Source of the DNA: Melieria omissa
Lineage: Eukaryota; Arthropoda; Insecta; Diptera; Ulidiidae
Direction: 5' to 3'
Assembly: GCA_963971225.1 (NCBI GenBank)
Contig: OZ020267.1
Coordinates: 93,671,648-93,735,647 of the forward strand
Length of the DNA: 64,000 bases
The notes beneath the pieces are model-generated. The model did no database searches. It was given only the letters and a program-made list of their open reading frames with translations, and had not been told where the DNA came from. Below, piece by piece: positions 12,601 to 23,094 of this stretch (position 1 is the first letter of the stretch; every line of letters starts with the position of its first letter). The translations under genes were made by a program, and so were the position numbers.

Positions 12601-13465
12601 TATGTATGTTTATTTGCATCGAATAGAATCAGAAAAAAAACTCGGAGGACGAGTGTTCCTTTCGGATACTTGAAGTGCAGCATGCTGCGCAAAAGAGTGG
12701 GAGCGATGATGTCGAGTTCAGCAGTAGCTCTCCACGAACCGCTATCTATAACAAAAGCACCAGCAACAATAATAGCGTAAACTTTAGGCACATACACAAC
12801 AATTTGCACAGCGACGCGGAACGTCTTCCGTACTCCATGAATATTGAGCGAAACTCAATTTTTCATTCTGATTACAAAAATAGAAACAACGCAAATAATA
12901 GTTTCGAGCAGCCACTGCCAAATATAATGGACAAGCAGTTGAGCTTCGATGTGGACTCCACATCGTCTGCGGATGAGCACTTGCACATAGAGCGTGTGCG
13001 CCGCGAGACGGACAAGCGCTTGTCGCGATATTTACAAAATTACGGTGATCTAGCGCAGTACAGCAAGCAGCGCAGCAAGAGCGAATCGCGCCATCGCAGC
13101 ACGCAAACAACGCCAGAGACATTGGGACGGCGCGATGTTGTGTTGAACGAAGATCACAACCTGTCGATGCCACTGTTACGTGAAATGCCAAAAATGACGC
13201 GTAGCGAGAGTAGTCAAATGCTGGAGCAAGTGCCGCAGCGACAGCGCAAAATGGACAATCTGAAGCGCAAGTGGGAGGTAAATGTGTGAGATGTTATTTG
13301 CAACTGTTGTGTTGAATAAATGACAAATGGATTATGCAGATACCGGCAGTGCAGAAGTTCATAATTTCACGCGATTCGCCGCATGTGCTGACTCAAGTTG
13401 GTGCAATACGGAAACAACTGCAGGCGGAGCGTTTGCGCACTGAATCGGACTACGGTGCCTACTGA
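3651..13465 (+). CDS. Coiled-coil / multi-CxxC protein, CSPP1-like (8 coding exons)
   Basis: Spliced gene with exons 3651-4142, 10680-10811, 10882-11172, 11297-11415, 11478-11550, 11656-12543, 12627-13277 and 13340-13465 (TGA). All junctions are GT-AG and keep one frame of 923 residues. The start is the ATG in context caaaATGg; upstream in-frame sequence only offers TTG. Residues 1-26 (MDLEMFLLLERRSLEQDRVR...) and exon 2 (FPGYNNECQKRQDYLRNRQR) recall the N-terminus and the repeated short block of centrosome/spindle-pole protein CSPP1. Residues 306-369 are a charged coiled coil (KKEYQRELMQQIEEKRR). A Cys cluster follows at 491/494/504/505/508, then five CxxC pairs at 601/604, 611/614, 621/624, 631/634 and 639/642, probably zinc-binding. 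A poly-Asn run lies near 435. The C-terminal ~280 residues are low in structure. Function is inferred only (cytoskeletal/centrosomal). Intron 1 is 6.5 kb; the others are 62-124 bp. I cannot name the fly orthologue. Confidence 0.75.
4143..7969 (+). other. First part of the 6.5-kb intron 1
   Basis: Donor GAG|GTATAT at 4142/4143. AT-rich DNA with a more GC-rich, CpG-containing stretch at about 5830-6010 and another at 6470-6560, which may be an alternative promoter or leader. No exon with consistent splice sites and coding bias was recognised here. Confidence 0.4.
5541..5547 (+). promoter_or_regulatory. Candidate core promoter inside intron 1
   Basis: TATAAAA is followed 26 bases later by an initiator-like TCAGCC (A at 5567). 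The spacing fits a TATA/Inr core promoter. It may drive an alternative first exon of the multi-exon gene or be chance in AT-rich DNA. Confidence 0.3.
7970..8620 (-). pseudogene. Degenerate mariner-type transposase remnant
   Basis: Minus-strand frames contain RVKEWYARFKSSRDGI (about 8510-8460), which fits the end of the helix-turn-helix region of mariner-superfamily transposases. Further left, near 8190-8100, is a C-terminal-like fragment (PKVIPADDLAHSFNMRLY). The two pieces lie in different frames with stops and a missing middle containing the catalytic residues, so this is a dead internally deleted copy. Its ends were not found. It lies in intron 1. Confidence 0.4.
9061..9813. mobile_element. 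TTAA-flanked inverted-repeat element
   Basis: The left end GGGGAGGTTCTCCTCTTTT and its inverted copy at 9795-9813 are each flanked by TTAA (9057-9060, 9814-9817). Inner sequences are also partly inverted (CTATGACTTATACC near 9347 against GGTATAAGTCATA near 9493). A TTAA duplication is the hallmark of piggyBac-superfamily insertion, although the termini lack the usual CCY start. 753 bp, no coding capacity; a non-autonomous element in intron 1. Confidence 0.7.
9818..10679 (+). other. Last part of intron 1
   Basis: Unique AT-rich intron DNA ending in a pyrimidine tract and acceptor TTTGCAG at 10673-10679. No other feature seen. Confidence 0.5.
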
Positions 13466-14124
13466 GTGGCGGTTAATGCATGTTGTTAATACTCGTATGA
13501 CCAAATTATACTCATACAGAAGAACTTAATGCGTAAGAACTTTGAAAATCCATGAGATACATACAAATTTTATCAATAGGTGTTGAATTTCGACTGTGTT
13601 ATGCGAATGTTAAGTAAAGTAATAACAATGCTAATGTTATGCCTAGCAGTTGATGGGTTTTTGTTTGTTAAAATTGTATACATTTACAAGCGGTTTATGC
13701 TGACGAAAAGCCAGTTCATACTAATTGTTGCAAACTTTTACCACACATTCAACTAAACTGATAGTAGCTAATCATCAAATGTCTAATATAATTGTTTACG
13801 CTATAATAGTAAAATGAATAAATTTTGTTACCAAATACAATTTTGCGTTTTTTGGTTAATTCTAATAATATTTTGATCATCATGAACGAGTTTCCTTAAG
13901 TAATATTTAGAGGGTTTTTGGCGTTGTCAGTTTTTTAAATTTTGAAAGTTTGTTTTACTTAAATCAATCAATCAATTTAACCGTTTTCTAAAGAAAGAGA
14001 AAAGTTCTGGACACTCCTGATAGCTTTAAGACCAAATGCCGCTCAATTATATTCTGCACACATTTATTTCTTTTTGAAACGATAGACAATGTTACAAGTC
14101 GAATTCATTTAACTAATACAGCAC
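13466..14124. other. 3' UTR and convergent intergenic spacer
   Basis: Follows the TGA of the multi-exon gene; a polyadenylation signal AATAAA is at 13817-13822. The remainder is AT-rich and also contains the 3' end of the minus-strand VM gene. Confidence 0.5.
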
Positions 14125-14595
14125 TTAGTATCCAAAACCGTAGGGCGGCAGTGCATAGGCGGGCACATATTGTGAGTATGCAGCGGCTGAGCCATAGCCT
14201 CCGCTGCTTGGGGCGCTACAAGCGACTGGACTCAATGCCGGTTGGCAGCTAATGATGTAGTTCTTGGGACAGGGCGGAGCCGGAATCGAAGCTGGTTTAG
14301 AGGGTGCGGAGGAGGGAGAGCCACCATATGAAGAGCCACCGCCACCATATGAAGAACCACCACCGCCATATGAAGAGCCACTGCCGCCATATGAGGATGC
14401 TGAAGCGGCCGGTGCAGCAGCCGGTGCAGAATACGATGATGAAGAACCGCCATAGCTTCCACTGCCACCACCACTGCCACCATAGGCGGATGCCACCATC
14501 ATGTCCTTGCCGTTGTCAACCTTAGCGGGAGTTACAATGGCAATGTGGGCCAATGCGACTACAATGATGAATAAACCGTTGGCGTAACGTTGCAT
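14125..14595 (-). CDS. Vitelline membrane protein (Vm26Aa/Vm34Ca-like)
   Basis: Single-exon 156-residue protein. Residues 7-24 are hydrophobic (signal peptide, cleavage probably after TPA near residue 24). The body is Gly/Ser/Tyr-rich with tandem SSYGGGG heptads at about 66-92 and one SSYSAPAAA block. The VM domain [20 protein letters not shown] has cysteines 109, 117 and 126 (C-x7-C-x8-C). The tail [18 protein letters not shown] resembles the tails of Drosophila Vm26A proteins. As a family member it would be secreted by follicle cells into the vitelline membrane and crosslinked there. Unlike the 2185-2721 gene it has no clear RxxR prodomain site. It is separated from the other three VM genes by the unrelated 10-kb multi-exon gene. 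Closest member (Vm26Aa or Vm34Ca) not resolved. Confidence 0.85.
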   Translation of the reverse strand: MQRYANGLFIIVVALAHIAIVTPAKVDNGKDMMVASAYGGSGGGSGSYGGSSSSYSAPAAAPAASASSYGGSGSSYGGGGSSYGGGGSSYGGSPSSAPSKPASIPAPPCPKNYIISCQPALSPVACSAPSSGGYGSAAAYSQYVPAYALPPYGFGY

Positions 14596-14676
14596 GGTTG
14601 TTTAAGAATTTCGCGGCTGTTTACTCCGAACTGGCTGAGTTGACAAACTGCTGGAGCGGCATGAGCGATTAGTGCA

Positions 14677-14682
14677 TTTATA
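14677..14682 (-). promoter_or_regulatory. TATA box of the 14-kb VM gene
   Basis: Minus-strand TATAAA 82-87 bases upstream of the ATG at 14595, placing the start near 14650 and giving a ~55-base leader, the same spacing as in the other minus-strand VM gene. Confidence 0.6.
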
Positions 14683-15733
14683 CTATTTTTTGGCAAAGGC
14701 GAAGCACCTCCAAAGAACTGGGTGAAAAAAAAACTAAAAAATTTGCCCACTAAGCCAAGTTTTGGACGATTACGTTTACAAGCAATGAATGAAGAATAAA
14801 AAAAGCTTAATTCGCATGTTCAGCAATGTGCGCCGCGGTCGGTGCATCGCAGCCAACGAACCCCTATTTTAACAACTTTTTCTTGTTTTCCGAAACAACC
14901 GCTTATGTATGCTATAATTGTTGTTATTGTTATTTTAAGTGTTATTTTGCACGTAGAAAAAGTTGTGTTAAGAGTCAATCGCAGTCAACTGTATCTGAGC
15001 GGAAGGAGAGCGGTGGTGAATACGAGCGATGCAGCTAGGTGGAGCTGCATCGTGGTCACTTGCGTGAAGTTTGGTAATTGGAGCACACGCAGCTGACGGC
15101 TTGACGCCCCCCTTTAAAGTACACATTAGAGGTCACATGACTGCGGCTGCACATACAAATCAACAAGTTTTGCTAGAATTTATGCATCACAGTATCTGTG
15201 GTATTTCGTGAAATTAATGAGAATGCTATAATATTTTGGGAACAGTAGTAATCGCAGGAGTAACACAGGTGTTTGAAAAATTTTATAGTAAAATTCTTCG
15301 ACAAAGACAACGGATTGTTTTGCAGCCAGCTGGCAACACTAGACGCTCTGCTTATCAAAGTCGGTCAAAGTCACTTTGGGTGAAGCAGCCAATACCTTTC
15401 AATGCGCGATGAGCAGTGAAACGTTTCGATGCTGTTTCTTGGACAGATTTTGGTCTAATCTGAGAACAGGATATGTGTGTACGGTATAAATACTTAGGTA
15501 TGTATGTAAGGAGCGAATGGGTATCACAGAAAAGACTACAACGGGCTGCCTTGAGGTGGTTGGGTTGTTTATCAGACAGGTTATTATAACAATAACAATT
15601 ATTATTAGTATAGAACCAAGTGACTATATAATTTTCTTATAGTGGCACGATATGGAAATGTGGAAGGAACTTTTAAAACTATGATCATCTATTTCTAATT
15701 ACTTAAACACTTTAAAATTTCATAAGAAATAAT
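14683..15733. other. Upstream region of the VM gene; no gene
   Basis: Expected to hold the follicle-cell control region of the 14-kb VM gene. A short piece near 15510-15590 (SEWVSQKRLQRAALRWLGCL in one frame) is vaguely retroelement-like but too short to call. Nothing else recognised. Confidence 0.35.
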
Positions 15734-17023
15734 ACTACTCGACAAAAAATGGGTTCATCGCGTGCTCCTAAAAACAAAAGTATTTTTTTAGACTAATCTT
15801 CGGCTGCTGAACACGAAACTGAAAATCAAAAAATTTTCTTAAGAAGCGTTTTCGAAAAATCTTCGAAAAACACGTTTTTCCCCTCTTATTTCAGTTCAAT
15901 AAAAAGGTAATTAACTAGCCTTTCCAACGATATATAGATTGTCTAAATCCAATGAGACTTGGGGAAGTTACTGACGATGAAAGTTGAAAAAAATTAAATT
16001 TTTTGACCATTTTCAAAATTTATACATTTTCGAATGGTTTTTTTATGGATAAAATAAATTAGGTCCTCTGGTTTTAAGATCTTAGATTAAAGATATAATA
16101 TTTGAGCAAATATTAAGCCTATAATGCAAGGAGTGAAAACACCAACTTTTCATTTATTACACCGTGCGAAATTTTTTTTATTTTTCCGAGACCCATCCAA
16201 ATGTTGATATAGACGTGAAACTAGAGGTCATTTATAATATCCGGGCATAGTCAGTTTTTTATTTTCTGACGCAAAAACGTTCTTAAAGGACTTTAAAATT
16301 TTAAGGATATACACATTTAATATATTTTTTTAAATATTTGCGATTGTGCAATGAAAGTTAAAAATAGAATATTTAGTTAAAAGAAGACAATTTTCCTCTT
16401 TCATTTGATACCCCTATCTTCATCATTGCACAGTCGTAGATATTTAAAAAAATATTTTAAATGTGTATATCCCTAACATTTTAAAGTCCCTTCAGAAGGT
16501 TTTTGGGTCAGAAAATGAAAAACTGACTATGCCCGGATATTATAAATGACCTTTAGTTTAACGTCTATATCAACATTTGGGTGGGTCTCGGAAAAATAAA
16601 AATATTTTTCGCACGGTGTTATAAATGAAAATTTGGTGTTTTCACTCCGAGCAGTATAACTTTGTAATTTTTCTTTCGATTCTATTGATGTTAGGCTTAA
16701 TATTTGCTCAAATAATATATCTTTCATCTTAGATATTAAAACCAGAGGAGCTCATTTATTTTATCTATAAAAAACCATTCGAAAATGTATAATTTTTGAA
16801 AAAGGTCAACAAATTCAATTCAGTCAGTAACTTCCCCAAATCTCATCAGTATTGGATAATCCATATATCGTATATCCATATAAGAGGGGAAAAACGTGTT
16901 TTTCGAAGATTTTTCGAAAATGGTTCTTAAGAAAATTTTTTGATTTTCAGTTTCGTGTTCAGCAGCCAAAGATTAGTCTAAAAAATACTTTTATTTTTAG
17001 GAGCATTTTTCGTGTCGAGTAGT
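15734..17023. mobile_element. Long palindromic (foldback) element
   Basis: Begins ACTACTCGAC (15734-15743) and ends GTCGAGTAGT (17014-17023). The two arms of about 600 bp are inverted copies: the block TTCTTAAGAAAATTTTTTGA region and the GGGAAAAACGTGTTTTTCG block near 16890 match the left arm at 15830-15890 in reverse. A short centre lies at about 16355-16425. No coding frame. This fits a foldback-type or long-TIR MITE. No clear TSD (a TA/TG pair at best). Confidence 0.75.
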
Positions 17024-17411
17024 GTAATGAGCAACTTGCTTGGGTGTAGTAGATAGTTCCGAGCTTTACTGGGATACTTTCAGAAGGTCTAATAAGTAAG
17101 ATCTGCAGCATTATCATTGCTGAGTGCTACTCAGTGTGTGATTCGCAACTACCCCCACCATTATTTGGCAACATTCGAACTTATTTGGCCATTTACGCTA
17201 TGGTTTATGTTAGGTAATTTGTACTTTGCCACACGCCAAATGGCAACGCTAAACACTCACCACTCTTATACTAATGCTTTCGATTCTCTTAACCAGTAAA
17301 CCGTCGCTCTTCGGCAAATCATTTGCGGAAGGACTCACCGCTGTTGTCCTGCCGCTCGTGAGAGCCCTGCCGCTCGTGAGAGCACTGCCGCGTTGCCAGC
17401 AGCCGAAAGTA

Positions 17412-17896
17412 GTTGCAACCATGGCACAATAAACAAGGTAGTGGCAGGAAGGAGCGAATTTTATTTTTTTCTCGTCAGAGTTCGGTAGGTTGTCAGAAAT
17501 TTTTGTCTGCTTTGTTTACATTCGGCGAACAGCATGGCCACTCAACTCTTAATCTGTGAAATTTTAAGCATGTTTGCAATGACGAAAGGATATTATTTTT
17601 CCAATTTTCGTTAACTTTTATGAATTAACGCAAAATCGGTGAACTAGCACTTAGCACTTTTGCCCCTAATTGTAAAACAACAGATTAAAACAAAGAAGCT
17701 ATGTACTTTTGCTGTTAATTTGTGTATTTTTACGTTCTCGAATAGACCAAGTGGTCTATTCGATGCTGGCAATACTGTTGGCAAGAGAACCGTCCGTCCG
17801 ATTTGACAATGAACCGAACAAAAACACTAACAAAATACACGTGAATTTTTTCGCTCCTTCCTGCCACTACCTTGTTTATTGTGCCATGGTTGCAAC
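17412..17896. mobile_element. P-superfamily-like MITE, copy 1 with 8-bp TSD
   Basis: Element 17420-17888 (469 bp). The TIR starts CATGGCACAATAAACAAGG and extends over about 40 bases with near-perfect inversion at the right end. It is flanked by an identical 8-bp duplication GTTGCAAC (17412-17419, 17889-17896). An 8-bp TSD with a TIR beginning CATG and containing AATAA-CA-AGGT-GT resembles the Drosophila P element terminus. No transposase frame, so non-autonomous. A second intact copy is at 55600-56070. Confidence 0.85.
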
Positions 17897-19111
17897 CTCC
17901 TAGTATGTAGAGTTGGTGCTTTTTCTATGCGTGTCCAGCACACTTCTGTTCCAGCGCGCGATGGCGATGACGATGACTCTGCGATGAATGACGGAGAGTG
18001 TTTGTTTGTGTGTGGGCGATTGTCGATGTATTTGTATGTGCGAATGAGGGAAGTGCGAACTGACTTGCCAGCCAAGTGAGGAACTTTGCGCACATTTCTA
18101 GAGATGTAGGGAGCGACGCACCTAAATAGGAGCAGGTCGGAGCACAGCCAAGTCAGAATCAGAGTCGCCAGTCAGCCGTTCGCAGCCGCTTTGCGAATTC
18201 AGTAGACAATCTTTTTTCATTTCGCAAACATGTTGGCAATTGGTGGCACGCAACGCACTGCCGTTGCAGCTGCTACTGCTGTTGCTGCTGCTGCTGCTTG
18301 CAACGTACAATTCTGTGACCGTGGCAGCAACGACAAGAACAATTCCATTCTACACTGAAGTGAAAGTCAGACACGACAGCCAGTGAAAGTGCAAACTGTT
18401 AGTTAAAAAAAATATGAAAAATTCAACTAGCGGCCGCGCTGTGCGAGTGTGTGGAACTTTTTTTTCGACACATGAATGATGAAACAATTCGAATGCAAAA
18501 GTTAAAATAAAACAAAGTAAATAAATTAAAATTAATGCGTTCCAAAGTTGCAAGAAATTACAACACAAATAGAAAATGCGACATCGATAAAGCGAAAGTG
18601 CGTAATCACTTTACACGAGCGAAGTTCTTGTTTCGAGTAATTAGCAAAAAAGAAAATTAAGAAAAAACCCTTCTGGCCATTTGCTCCTTCGTGCTCAACT
18701 GCTGCTTCGCCGATAGTGTGTGAGTTGAATGTTCAAACGCGGAGTGTTTGCTTCGCCGTGATTTTTGACGTTTATACCAAACGAGCGAAGGGGCTAAATG
18801 GACAGCTAGACACGCACACACATATACAAAGTTAGGGTTGGCGGATAATTTTTAAGTTCAATGTTGCTGTTTAGTTTGGTGGCGTTTGTGTGTTACAACA
18901 TAAAAGCAGTGCACAGCAATTCTCATATACAATTAATCGTTTCTATAAAATATATATAACTAAAAATATAAAATTGAAACAAAAAATAGTGATATATGAA
19001 AATAGATAGAAGGTAGGTAAGTAGGTAAAAGAGGAAGCCCAGTCGTTGACGGCTAGAGACTCACATAGGCTAGTTTAGCCTGTTTTGGTATCTCAGACTT
19101 GGTCCTAAATA
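17897..19111. other. Unique GC-richer stretch; possible leader exon
   Basis: More GC-rich than surroundings, with a (CTG/GCT)n tract at about 18265-18300 and a 42-codon ATG frame at 18230-18358 (Ala-rich). Another frame through the same bases is Leu-rich like a signal peptide but has no ATG. This could be a 5' untranslated exon or promoter of a gene outside the window. No splice donor was convincing. Confidence 0.3.
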
Positions 19112-19683
19112 CACCTAAGTCTGTTTTTACACGGTCTTTTTTTACACGGTTTTGATATAACACGGTTTGAAAATTGAATATTTTTAATTTTTTTACACAA
19201 TTTTATTCCATTTAGCACGATTTGAAATTTTATGTACTTAAATTTTTTTTGTCAAATTTAATTTTTGCGAAGTATGTTCATATCACAAAAAAGTATTTAT
19301 GAAAGAAAAAAGTCTGAAACCATCGATAGTATCGATAGTGCTATCGATAGTTTGCGAACACTAGCTTAAAGATTTAAGTGAATTCCCTTTTAGCGCGTAA
19401 AAGCAATTTTTACTGGTCAAAGCAAATGTGAATAGCACTAATTTAGGGGAATTCCCTTTATGAGCATACAATAAAATTTACTGGTCAGAGCAATTGAAAC
19501 GTGTTAATATTTTGTGAACTGTCAATGCAATAAGACGTGTTTGGTAAAGAAATTTTAATAGGTTTTAGAGATTAGGAACAAATCACCCATTTTTGTATAC
19601 GATCAATGTCTTTTTTTACACGTTTTTTTTTTACACGGCTTCTTCTGGAACCAATCTACCGTGTAAAAACAGACTTAGGTGTA
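19110..19683. mobile_element. TA-flanked inverted-repeat MITE
   Basis: Termini CACCTAAGTCTGTTTTTACA (from 19112) and its reverse complement (ending 19681) flanked by TA. Multiple internal TTTTTACACGG copies sit next to both ends. 570 bp without coding capacity; the TA duplication suggests a Tc1/mariner/pogo-type transposase. A small ATCGATAG palindrome cluster occurs near 19322-19350. Confidence 0.75.
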
Positions 19684-22034
19684 CATAGAAATTTAACCAT
19701 AAATTAGTTGAAATACATATTTACTTATAGGAATAAAATTATGATAAATAAACATTAAAAGTCCGATAACCGGCCTAGGCCAAGCTTACTACAACCATTA
19801 GTTGCCGAATGACAGCCTGGGAGCTTCTTCATAGGCAATTTTTATTACTAAATAATAACTATAAATTAAGTAATGACTGTCGCATTGCTTCAGCCAAAGC
19901 AGGACTGCAACAACACTTCGGTAGTGAGAAAGCGAGTCGAGTTCACGGCTTGCAGGAGTTTTCCTGAAGTGAGTGAGCGGACATAGTGGCATGCAGTAGT
20001 GATGGAGGGTGATTGAGAAGTTAATGTATATGATAGGGTATGGTTCTCTGGTGGGGGTGAGGAGGGAAAGTGGTACTAAACTAAGGAGGAAAGGCGGATT
20101 CGCAGAGTGCGTGCCGTGTAGTGGGTGTAGACCTTACCGTGGAATGGCAATTGCGGGCTGCAATCGTTTTCACGTTTCCGTTTTTATTGTTGTGTTATTT
20201 GTGAGGGGAAAAGTTAGCAAAAGGGTAGGGCGTCACATGGGCTAAGTGGCATGTAAATAATACAGACATAATCAAGTCCACTCCTATTGTCTCATGCTTT
20301 CATCAAACACTAAATATTAGGTCCATGTAGGAGATGGAGGAATGTTGTTTGCAGGAGGTGGAAATCTTCAAAAGACTCAGTTGAAGCCACCTGCACACTA
20401 GAATTCAGGCGACTAAAATAATTATATGTTGTTAGAGGGGTTTTTATGTAAGCATGTATTTAGAATAGTGTACAATGTTCAGCTGATCAAGTAGCAAAAA
20501 CATAGTTTTCCTAGAAAACAATCACAAGTAGTGGGAAATAATGCAAACAAGTTTGTATACTTTCGCGTTAAAAGTATATGTATGATACCATATTCTTCGT
20601 ATACTTTCGCTTTTGTCGCGTATTCCGGCATACACACAGGCGAACGCACGCTTTAATGAAATGCTATGCGATTCACTTCAATTTAATTCGGTTTGGTTTG
20701 GTTCGCTCCAGGCGCATTTCAGTCCAACGCGTACCTCCGATGTTGGAGGAATGACTGTGTCCTTTAATGGTTTGCAATTCACTCTTTTTTACCTTGCTTC
20801 CGTCATTTTGTGTATAAATAGGTCTGTTGTCGTTGTTGTTTTGCTTTTTTTCGTTTTCATTTTTCATTAGCCGAAATCAGTGCTGGGACTTATGCGCTTA
20901 TCCGGGTTGCCTTGTCCAACAACAACTATAGCCTTTGAAATATTCAAATTGTTATGTATTTTTAAATTATTTCTGCAATTTTCTATTGCTTCTTCAGTTG
21001 TGTCTGAGCTATTTGTATTTCTTTACTTCCTGCTGGCTACTTGTAGTTGTCTGCTTACCTCAACGACAATTCACTTTTATTCCATGAGTTGTTGTTGTTA
21101 TTGTTGCTTTTCTCTTTTTCCCCATCCAATTGTTGTGGCTTATATGAATTATGTGCATTGTTGTTGTAGTGTCTCCTTACTCCATGACACATATACACAC
21201 TTACACTTACACAACCTGCTCCTTTCTGTACTTGTGTTGTGTCCTTGTCGTCTCTCGCTTGTCTCTTTCAAACACTGTTGCTGCTACTTTCGCCACTAAA
21301 AAACTAACAAATAAAAAATCAATGTGTAAAGTGCAAAAAAGTGAAAGTGTAAACTTCGGATTTTCCCTCCATTACATTGGGCACACTTCAACAAGTTCCA
21401 TGCTATGTCATATCTGATTCATCGAATTTTTCTCGACTGCGACTTGGACTTCTCTATCTCCAGCAGTAAAATTGTGTATCCCCGCGCTGTGTATCCTCGT
21501 ATGAGCTATCGCTATTGCTGCAAAAGCTGCAGCGCCTCACAGTGCCGATGCTGCTATTGTTGTGCTCATTTCTTGTTATTATTTTCGTTATCAAGACATT
21601 AGCTAGCAACAACGTGTGCGTTGTGTATACTGGTAAAAAAAATAATAAAACGAAAACTGCTGGGATCACAGCAGCTTAGCTTGCCATCACCGATTTCTAA
21701 AGACGCGCGCCGGTTCCGTCCGAATGTCGGTAGCAGTAATTAAAATACTTTGAGGCTTACGCCCTCGGGACAGCATTTGGCTCTGCCTTTCATAAGGGTT
21801 TGCACCCTGACCGCTGGTCGGTCCCCCTCAAAACTAAATGTGATCTGCATGCTTAGAGCAGCAAGTAGTGACGCTCACTCGGCTTTTCAAAAGTTTTGGT
21901 ATTTTTTGTGTTTGGCCAAAAGTTTGTTTATTGTTGTTAATGTCATTTTTGATGTTTGGCGATGCCTTGCGACGGTCGTTTCCTTACAGTGCCAAACAAA
22001 TATTCATCTATTTATGTGCGCACGTGTGTGTGTG
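19684..22034. other. Gene-free spacer
   Basis: No supported gene. Contains short direct copies of a TATACTTTCGC motif (about 20560-20615) and pyrimidine-rich, TTG/GTT-rich low-complexity DNA at 20820-21300 that produces long but non-coding frames. Confidence 0.4.
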
Positions 22035-23058
22035 TTTTTTTTTTTCTCTGTCGGAGGTGGAAAATCTTCGGAAGATACTGAGCTCCAGCCCAGCATGCCG
22101 GATTTTTACCGGCTAAAAACCAACCCCCCATCGTCGACCTTTATCCCCGCGGGACCGCCTCCCGGCATTACGTCGCGGGGCAGGTTTGGTCTCACATAGA
22201 CCTCAATCTGCTAGTCGCGCCTCCGCGCGTCGCTCCCATTCATATCGCCGTTGTAGCGTCATCACTTCCATCACTGCGAAATGGTCGACTCCAATACGTC
22301 TCCGTTTCCAACATCTTGTTGATTAGAGTCTGTGGCGTTGGCATCGTCCCGAGCTGGTCCGCCAAGTGGCTTCGTTGTTGTTGGTATCGGTGGCAATCGA
22401 AAACAACATGTTTCGCATCTTCGGTTGCGTTACAGCAATAATCACAGTAAGGGTCTGCCTCGTACCCGAACCGGTGGAGATAGGCCTTAAAACATCCATG
22501 GCCTGTGAGTATCTGTGTTAGGTGAAAGTTGGTTTCACCGTGCTTTCTTTTCATCCAGATCTCGATGTCTGGAATGAGCGTGTGCGTCCAGCGTCCTTTC
22601 GTTGAAGAGTCCCATCGTTCTTGCCACTCTCTCGCTTTGTTTGTTTTGATGGTCTCCTGTCTCTCTTTGTTTTCTGCGGTCCGAAGTTCCGCTGCCTCGC
22701 GTGCCGCTATGTCGACGGGCATTCTGCCCGCAATTACGTTGGCAGCGTCATCTGACAGCGTCCGGAAGGCACTGCAGACCCTTAGTGATGCCAACCGGTG
22801 TGCTCTTGCCACGTCTTTCAAATATGAAGGTGTCTCGGTTGCTGGTGCCCAAATTGGCGCCGCGTACTGGATAATAGATGTGCTGACGGTTGCTAGCAAT
22901 CTCCTCGTATACTGCCTGGGGCCCCCTATATTCGGCATTAGTCGGGTGAGCGAGGCAACTGCTTTATTGGCTTTTTCGCCCGCATATTTTAGGTGCTCCT
23001 TGAAGTTTAGCCGGTTATCCAGCAGAATCCCTAAGTACTTGATGTACGGCTTGGACGT

Positions 23059-23071
<13 letters not shown>
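22022..23071 (-). mobile_element. 5'-truncated R1-clade LINE with GT-rich target duplication
   Basis: Minus-oriented insertion of about 1,024 bp. The poly(A) tail appears as a T run at 22035-22045. The body runs to about 23058. Both sides carry ACGTGTGTGTGTG (22022-22034 and 23059-23071), a plausible 13-bp target duplication inside a microsatellite. Coding part described separately. Confidence 0.7.
22240..23058 (-). pseudogene. R1-type LINE ORF2 C-terminal fragment
   Basis: An open frame of about 270 codons begins abruptly with the post-catalytic motif KPYIKYLGILLDNRLNFKEH, typical of the reverse transcriptase thumb region. It ends with the R1-clade C-terminal zinc-binding signature CDYCCNATEDAKHVVFDCH (Cys-x2-Cys...His...Cys). 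No YADD core, endonuclease or ORF1 is present, so it is a dead 5'-truncated copy. The frame is still uninterrupted, implying a fairly recent insertion. Upstream in-frame codons across the (GT)n tract (His-Thr repeats) are flank, not protein. Confidence 0.8.

Positions 23072-23093
<22 letters not shown>
23061..23093. repeat. (GT)n microsatellite
   Basis: About 16 uninterrupted GT units directly at the 5' boundary of the LINE fragment. Confidence 0.9.

Positions 23094-23094
<1 letters not shown>

Noticed and set aside
12123..13191. Minus-strand frames opposite exons of the multi-exon gene
   Set aside because: Antisense shadows; composition follows from the plus-strand codons.
14264..14455. Plus-strand Glu/Pro-rich repeat frame
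   Set aside because: Antisense of the SSYGGGG repeat of the VM gene.
17709..17903. 64-codon frame, similar to one at 55891-56106
   Set aside because: Both lie inside the P-like MITE and run across its TIR; similarity reflects the repeat, not a protein family.
23061..23093. His-Thr repeat as part of a real protein
   Set aside because: It is the GT microsatellite flanking the LINE, read through by chance.
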